Positions 58,790 through 64,000 of a DNA stretch of 64,000 nt are shown one piece after another. The notes under the pieces were generated by a model. It was not told where the DNA came from. It searched no databases and saw only the letters and a program-made list of their open reading frames with translations. The position numbers and the translations under genes are program-made. Numbering within the stretch: position 1 is the stretch's first letter; each line of letters starts with the position of its first letter. Origin of the DNA: Dastarcus helophoroides (lineage: Eukaryota > Arthropoda > Insecta > Coleoptera > Bothrideridae); NCBI GenBank assembly GCA_028583605.1, contig CM053329.1, positions 3,906,001 to 3,970,000 on the forward strand. Reading direction: 5' to 3'.

Positions 58790-61785
58790 CTTTTCATGTA
58801 TTTTTGACATTTTCCTTCGAGTTCGAATTGAATTCTAAATTTTGACTCTTATGCTGAATTCTGTGAAATTTTTTTCTGCATATTTTGAGGACATTTATAT
58901 CAAGCGACAAGATGAACATGTTTGGAGGTCTTCTTATACAAAAAAAATGTGATGATATGATCTTGCTTATGTAGATTTTAAAAACATATTTAGAAAATTT
59001 CCAACTGCCTGAATTAAAAACAGAAAAAAAAAACATTATATTTGCTGGAACTAAAACCAAAATATAATATTTTTTAATTAAAACGAATGAAAACCGAAAG
59101 GATAAAAATTATTGTTCAATGTGCTGCTTACAATAATAAAAGAAAATTTTCTGAACTTTTCGGTTTTTTTTAACAGTTATTATGAATTAGATTTATGGGG
59201 TGATTAATATCCTTGATTCCCCCCATCTACTCCACTCGTCTCTACATTAGTCTTCGTGTATGTTATGAGTAATCTGTACAAACTGACCACTCTTAATTAA
59301 ATAGGTACAATACCTATTAAAATTCAAACGTTGCTCAAGTTAATAAAAAAAAGTGGCGTCGAACGCATTTTGTCGCATGTTGTCCCTGACGAATTCTTGG
59401 CCATGGTAACTAAATATACCGATGTATATAACCTTAAGAAACAAATTTACAGTAAAATTATGTAACACGACTAGAGATTAAAAGTGTTTAATATTACGTT
59501 AAGTAATCGACAACCTATGTAGCCAGAGTGACGCCTGATTGCTTATTTTCTAACAGGCTTTAGGAATAGAATACTAAATAAAATAAAATGACGTCACATC
59601 AACAAAATTCTTTCAATTAAGCCAAACGCCAATTGTGTATCAATTTCCACGTTAATATCTCAGAACTAATGTTAACAAAGATTAACATACTTTTATTCAT
59701 TGTAACACGTGACACGTATGTAGATCTCGGTACAGATTGTGAGTATAACACTCGGTGTATGGAGCTTAAAATCTCTCATTCGTCATTTCTTCTCTTGAAC
59801 AGATTGGCTATCCTCCTGTAATATTGAGTAACCAAAATTGCGTTGTTTGTAGTTTTGGTCCATAACTTTTTACCGTGATTTTAGTATAATAAAAAAAATA
59901 TCCGCGAAATGGAGAAAAAATTGAGAATAAAATAAAAGCCCAGTAACATTTTTATTTAATATAAATGTTTTGTATAAACTACTTCATCAATTTTTTAGAG
60001 CATCTTGTAACAATATAGTGTAGCTTTTTGTTATACGAAATGTTATTCATAAGCTTCTTTTTCCAACTAGTTTGTCTGGAATGCTACACTATGTTGCTGC
60101 TGTGAGTTATTTCTCATAATCAAACAATTTACTTTAAATGGTAACCTATCGTAATATTTAAAATGTCATTGATGTTTTCTAAATTTTACTAAAATAGTAT
60201 CGTGATATCTAACAATCTAAGTAATGTTTTCTAAATAGCCATTTTAATTACTTTTCTGAACGGAGATAACTCGGCCACCCCAATCCACTTACGACACTTA
60301 TATATCAATCGTGTAAAAAAAATTGCGAATGATGTTAATTTGACATGCTAAAATGTCTTCGTTTTGCAGCGATGTATTGTCTTCCTTTAATATGTCACAT
60401 TCTCATTTATTTTAGGTTATTTTAAAAATCCAATTTAATCTGATGAAATATATAACAGTCACATACACAGGATTCCTAAAATTTATTGAATTGTCGGAAA
60501 AGTCTTGACTTTTTCGATATTCACAGATAGCTATGGTAATATGACATGATATGTACCTAGGGACCATGCTGCAAAAAGTGAAGTGGAAGAGGGATTAATA
60601 ATGCTGTATCATATTTACTTACGTCTTGGGTTTAGAATGGCTACCCTTACGACAAACTTTAAAATGTATTGTAAAAAGCTGAGAAATTAGTTACTGTAAA
60701 TAGTATGAACTGTTTAAGAGACATTTGGTTTCGTAGAAGCTATTAGAGAGATTTGCAACCAGAGAAGTGACTCATACCTCATGGGAGACATCTATCGAAT
60801 ATCTAGAAGTTATTAGTGGCTATTAAGGAAATACAAATATAACTGTACATACATACGTTTGAGATATCGATTGTCTAGAAGGCGAATATTCTAGTACGCT
60901 TGAGATACAACTATAAATCGGCAATAGCGCTTTAGTTCTATAGGGTTAGTTGTACATTCCATGCAATACGAATAAGTTGTTAAATACAAGTGTTAATAAT
61001 TCACAATGGTTAATTATCGAACCGGTAACGCGTAAAAGTATAACAATTTTTGCAGCTAAATTTAACCGAAAACAAGTTCTTTTATGGTACGATAATAAGT
61101 TAACATTGAAATTATTTACTGTGATTTGCCTAGAACTCCCAAGAACTGTGAGAAAGATGAGGCCCTGATTATTCCATGTTCGCAAGTATAGTTGCAGGTA
61201 CACTTGCGATAAATTAAAAAAGTAAATTGCTTCACACTAGTTTATCTTCCTTTTTGTTCAGCTTAACAACTTCAAGCGTTTGTGCGCTTGCGGAATAACA
61301 TCTAAATCTGACATTTCCCTTATTAAAACATTTCCAATCAATCTCCACTAATGCTCAAGTTCTTCACTAGGTGATCAAATAAGTTAAAGACATTAAAAGT
61401 TACTAAAGGCACAGAATAGAATGCGTCTGTAAGTTATCCTCTTAAATGAATCCATTTGAGGCGTTCCTTAGCAACTTCGGCTTTCATAATTTGGCAGCTT
61501 TATCCGCGCCACTATTGATCAATGTGGTCGAATACCTAACCTGCCAATTATAGAACAATTTTAACCAAACGAGTTACAAAAAGGGTAGACCGGCCCCAGG
61601 AAGACGGAAAATATGAGTTTATTGGTTTTGTTCGAGGGTCACTTATTACTTGCCACCTAACTCACATATTCTTGATATTGGAAAAGGGGGTAAGGTGTAG
61701 GTAAGTCTGCACTGATTGTATATAGTGTCTTAGGAATATCGAAATCATTTTGGTATATAATTTTCAAGATCCAAATATTTCACAT
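58790..61785. other. Intron-like sequence without a supported gene
   Basis: AT-rich. Contains an inverted repeat at 60011-60096 (listed separately). The two opposite frames around 60946-61203 mirror each other and show no domain. Confidence 0.5.
60011..60096. repeat. Inverted repeat, 14 bp arms
   Basis: CAATATAGTGTAGC (60011-60024) pairs with GCTACACTATGTTG (60083-60096) with one G-U type mismatch, around a 58-base loop. Possibly a stem-loop RNA or the ends of a tiny fold-back; not a recognised microRNA. Confidence 0.5.
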
Positions 61786-62110
61786 ACAGGGTGGTTCAAA
61801 ATTTTAACAAACTTCAGAAGGTGACTACTAGCGTTATTTTAAGACGAAAGGTCCTATAAACAATGGTCCTGGACATTTTTATTATTTAGATATGGGGTGT
61901 TCAATTAAAAGAAAAAATTAATATACTTCTAAATTATTCTTAAATATGTTGAGGTTTGTTTTATAAATATGGTTACAAAGGTCATATTTCTGGTGGACAT
62001 ACCGTCTCTGTGCAGTGAGGTAAAACTATTTTGACCAGGCGTCACCCTGCACCCTTCAACTTACAGTGCACTGGGAGGAGATAACTCTTTAGATACACGT
62101 TGTACCATTC
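61786..62110 (+). mobile_element. Transposon-like segment starting TACAGGGTGGTTCAAAA
   Basis: Begins with the recurrent TACAGGGTGNTYCA end and is GC-richer downstream (CATACCGTCTCTGTGCAGTG, GGCGTCACCCTGCACCC) until about 62110. No coding domain or inverted partner visible. Confidence 0.35.
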
Positions 62111-62815
62111 GAGAGCTCGAAATTTTTCGATGGATACTTAAACACTGCACAGGTAATTCTCATTGGTGGATTCGAACGCGCCATTCGCTACTCGAATTTC
62201 TATTGGCAGATGTTACATACAAACTAAAGATTAATAACACTATAGTCAAGTTGTGGCAATATTTTAAAACAAACAAAAAATTAAAATATTATAACCAAAG
62301 ATTTGTTTGAGAGCTTTAATATTGTAGTGCTACAGCACCACCAAGCTTTTACTTGTGTTTTTTTCACAATCGTATTTAAAACAGTAGAACTGGGCGCAAT
62401 AAACCGACAATTAAAAGTTTATAAAACCATAGAGAAACAGTGAAATGTTCATCAGCACAACAGGAAGTAACGCTATGTCATTGCCAAGTGTGCGACGTTT
62501 ATTTTAATGTTCTTTCATCGAGTTACTGTATAAATATCTAATTATGCTGGGTAATAGTTTTTTTAATCATATACCGAATTAACAAAAGCTAAGTTGCCGT
62601 AAGAAATTTATGGCAGAGCTAGACGTTTTTACATCATCTGGAATACCTTACTTTTTTAGATCGTTAATATGAATGACGGAAATATTATTTGTGTCAAAGA
62701 CTTTTTGTCTTCAACAATCAAAAATAGAAAGTCAAAATAAGTTTATTTAGGAAGTAAAAATGTTAAAACAGTCAAATATAAGGATATAATTAGGGCGAAA
62801 ATCTAAGTAATTTAT
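62111..62815. other. No supported feature
   Basis: AT-rich spacer; nothing recognised. Confidence 0.5.
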
Positions 62816-62819
62816 TTAT

Positions 62820-63175
62820 ATTGTTTAGAATCGAAGAGTCCAAAAAAAAGAAATAAAATCGTCAGATTGAAACTTGGAAGAAAAAGGAAATTCCAGAATA
62901 AAATATGAAAATTCAAAAATATCAACATTTCTTAAAAACCCAAATTTTAGGAAGAAAATTGGAAAGCCTAAACTCGAAATATAGAAAAGGTTTAAGCTCT
63001 AGAGACGAAAGTTAAAATTTCAAAAAATAACAGAAATATTTTACGAACAATAAAATCGATAGGAGAAGAATTGAAACTTCTACTTTAATTTTGAAAAATA
63101 AAGTTAAATTTTTGATAAGAATTTAAATGAAAAAAAAATGGGAATCCTAAAAGTTAATATTGAAAATACTTATTT
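62820..63175 (+). repeat. Block of the purine-skewed AT repeat
   Basis: Purine-rich on the plus strand (TTGAAACTTGGAAGAAAAAG, AACTCGAAATATAGAAAAGG) up to the Helitron insertion at 63192. Confidence 0.6.
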
Positions 63176-63191
63176 TCTATGTTATAATTCA

Positions 63192-63623
63192 CTAGCTGAT
63201 CCCCGCGAGTTCGTCGGCGTGAAAATGTTTCATTATACCATATATATGATCTTTTCTGATTTGCTTTTTCTGGTTGAAGAATGAACAGGCTCTCAGGTGA
63301 ACTAAACTTGGAGCGTACGCCACATACAGCTGCCCATGGGAGAAACAGTCCCTCCTCAAATCTACACCGGCTACCTTCAAACTCTGTCCCTGTGCCTCAT
63401 TGATGGTCATGGCATAGCAAACCTTAACATGAAATTGAAAAGTGGTAGTATAACCAAATTCCCTGCATCCCGAATTTAAGAAAGTTAACTTCGAAGAGAG
63501 AACGGATAGAAACTGGGCCTCGCCATGCGGGCGATTTTTGTGGAGCGAGTACGCGCTATCGAGGTAGATAAACGAATTTGAATTGGCAAATAGAGAAACG
63601 TCACGAAACGTCAAATTTCCCAA
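63192..63623 (-). pseudogene. Helitron helicase (Pif1 type), C-terminal fragment
   Basis: A 143-residue frame. Residues 62-102 are closely related to the last conserved block of Helitron helicases, with [20 protein letters not shown] followed by VAGVDLR and [10 protein letters not shown]; this is superfamily 1 motif V-VI territory, where the family reads [33 protein letters not shown]. The final CSRV is changed to YAPS, removing the conserved Arg. Residues 1-61 do not match and replace the expected upstream helicase. The stop codon is the Helitron's own terminal CTAG. Walker motifs and Rep are absent, so it cannot drive rolling-circle transposition. Confidence 0.85.
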
Positions 63624-63860
63624 ACACCCAATTACGCAGGCATTCTGTGTCTCGGTTCAATCGAATCATTTACTCGATCGCGGTTAATGGCAAAATTTTG
63701 CATACGTTTGTCCCCTTGGCAGTTGAATTTCGGAAAATTCTTTCTTAGTGGATCTCTACTAAAAGAGACCTACCGCAAAATTTCAGGTTTGCAGGTTTAA
63801 TAGTTTCAGAGATTTCGTGATGAGTGAGTGAGTTGTATTTGCCTTTTATATATGTATAGA
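63192..63860 (-). mobile_element. Non-autonomous Helitron with complete ends, 669 bp
   Basis: On the minus strand the element starts TCTATACATATATAAAAGGC and ends CGCGGGGATCAGCTAG, inserted between A (63861) and T (complement of 63191), as Helitrons do. The 5' end carries the usual ACTCACTCACTCATCACGAA subterminal run. The hairpin before CTAG is degenerate. No Rep endonuclease and only part of a helicase are encoded, so it must have been moved by an autonomous relative. Confidence 0.9.
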
Positions 63861-63861
63861 T

Positions 63862-64000
63862 TACAAATACCCCTTTGGTTGATGTTTTAAGCTGAAAAGG
63901 CCAAAAAATATTATTTAAATGGAGCCAAACTTATATTTTATTTAAGGCCCCACTGAAGGACTAAGTCAAAGTGTATGAAAAACGGGAATTTGCCTAATTT
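63862..64000. other. No supported feature
   Basis: AT-rich flank of the Helitron. Confidence 0.5.

Larger units (their letters stand above)
22007..64000 (-). other. Probable mex-3 intron and upstream region
   Basis: KH1 must be completed by an exon further 5', that is at higher coordinates on the minus strand. I searched by eye for the conserved EHVAEIVGRQ coding segment and did not find it. If it lies beyond the window, this whole stretch is intronic; if missed, part of it is upstream sequence. Transposon load and scarcity of frames fit a long intron. Confidence 0.5.

Noticed and set aside
60946..61203. Mirror-image frames on both strands
   Set aside because: No recognisable motif; overlapping opposite frames of this size are expected by chance when few TAA/TTA words occur.
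1..64000. tRNA, rRNA, known microRNA, CRISPR array, TTAGG telomeric repeat
   Set aside because: Looked for the characteristic words on both strands by eye; none found. A tRNAscan or miRBase search would be decisive.

Overview
This is an AT-rich (about 70% by eye), gene-poor stretch of a eukaryotic nuclear genome, most likely an insect. Arguments for this are an intron-containing Mex-3 gene with arthropod-style architecture, a probable odorant-receptor fragment, a TATA/TCAGT core promoter, and many insect-type transposon ends (hAT, mariner, Helitron, Penelope-type hammerhead motifs). No rRNA, tRNA, CRISPR or prokaryotic gene organisation is visible. I cannot name the species.

The one securely identified gene is mex-3, on the minus strand. 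Its last coding exon (20997-22006) carries the end of KH1, all of KH2, a serine-rich linker and a C-terminal C3HC4 RING finger. The exon opens at a clear splice acceptor inside KH1. I could not find the preceding exon in the remaining 42 kb, so 22007-64000 is probably intron and upstream sequence of mex-3, and the few kb below 20997 are its 3' UTR and 3' flank, with Pumilio-type sites and a CTCF-like site at 19112-19125.

Layout: 1-5.2 kb is degenerate AT-rich repeat, a solo hAT end and a decayed ORF. 5.2-14 kb is mostly featureless, with a probable odorant-receptor remnant at 9.0-9.4 kb. 14-16.3 kb has small candidate coding pieces, including a 47-residue ORF with a hydrophobic leader behind a TATA box. 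17-22 kb is the mex-3 3' end. 22-33 kb is intron-like, with a GC-rich island at 29.3-29.8 kb. 33.4-36 kb is a transposon cluster: a fold-back with hammerhead-like motifs, a 1.7 kb mariner-type element with about 450 bp inverted repeats and a dead transposase, and a Helitron-like end. 39-42 kb and several smaller blocks are strand-skewed arrays of a degenerate GAAATTT..GAGAAAAA motif that flip orientation. 44-49 kb has three hAT-type MITEs, two of them copies of one family. 51.9-52.4 kb is a CpG-rich island with an E-box/CRE and a strong CTCF-type core. 54.4 kb has a possible ZAD-type exon and a near-perfect hairpin. 55.8-56.5 kb is a tandem repeat of about 130 bp. 57.2 kb has another hammerhead-like motif. 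63.2-63.9 kb is a complete-ended 669 bp Helitron with a helicase fragment.

The most interesting material is (a) the dispersed hammerhead-like cores linked to Penelope-type sequences, one locus showing a G-U replacement that preserves stem II, (b) the strand-flipping AT arrays, (c) the small promoter-equipped ORF near 16.2 kb and (d) the unusual long-TIR mariner element. All functional statements beyond mex-3 and the transposon boundaries are inference from the sequence alone.
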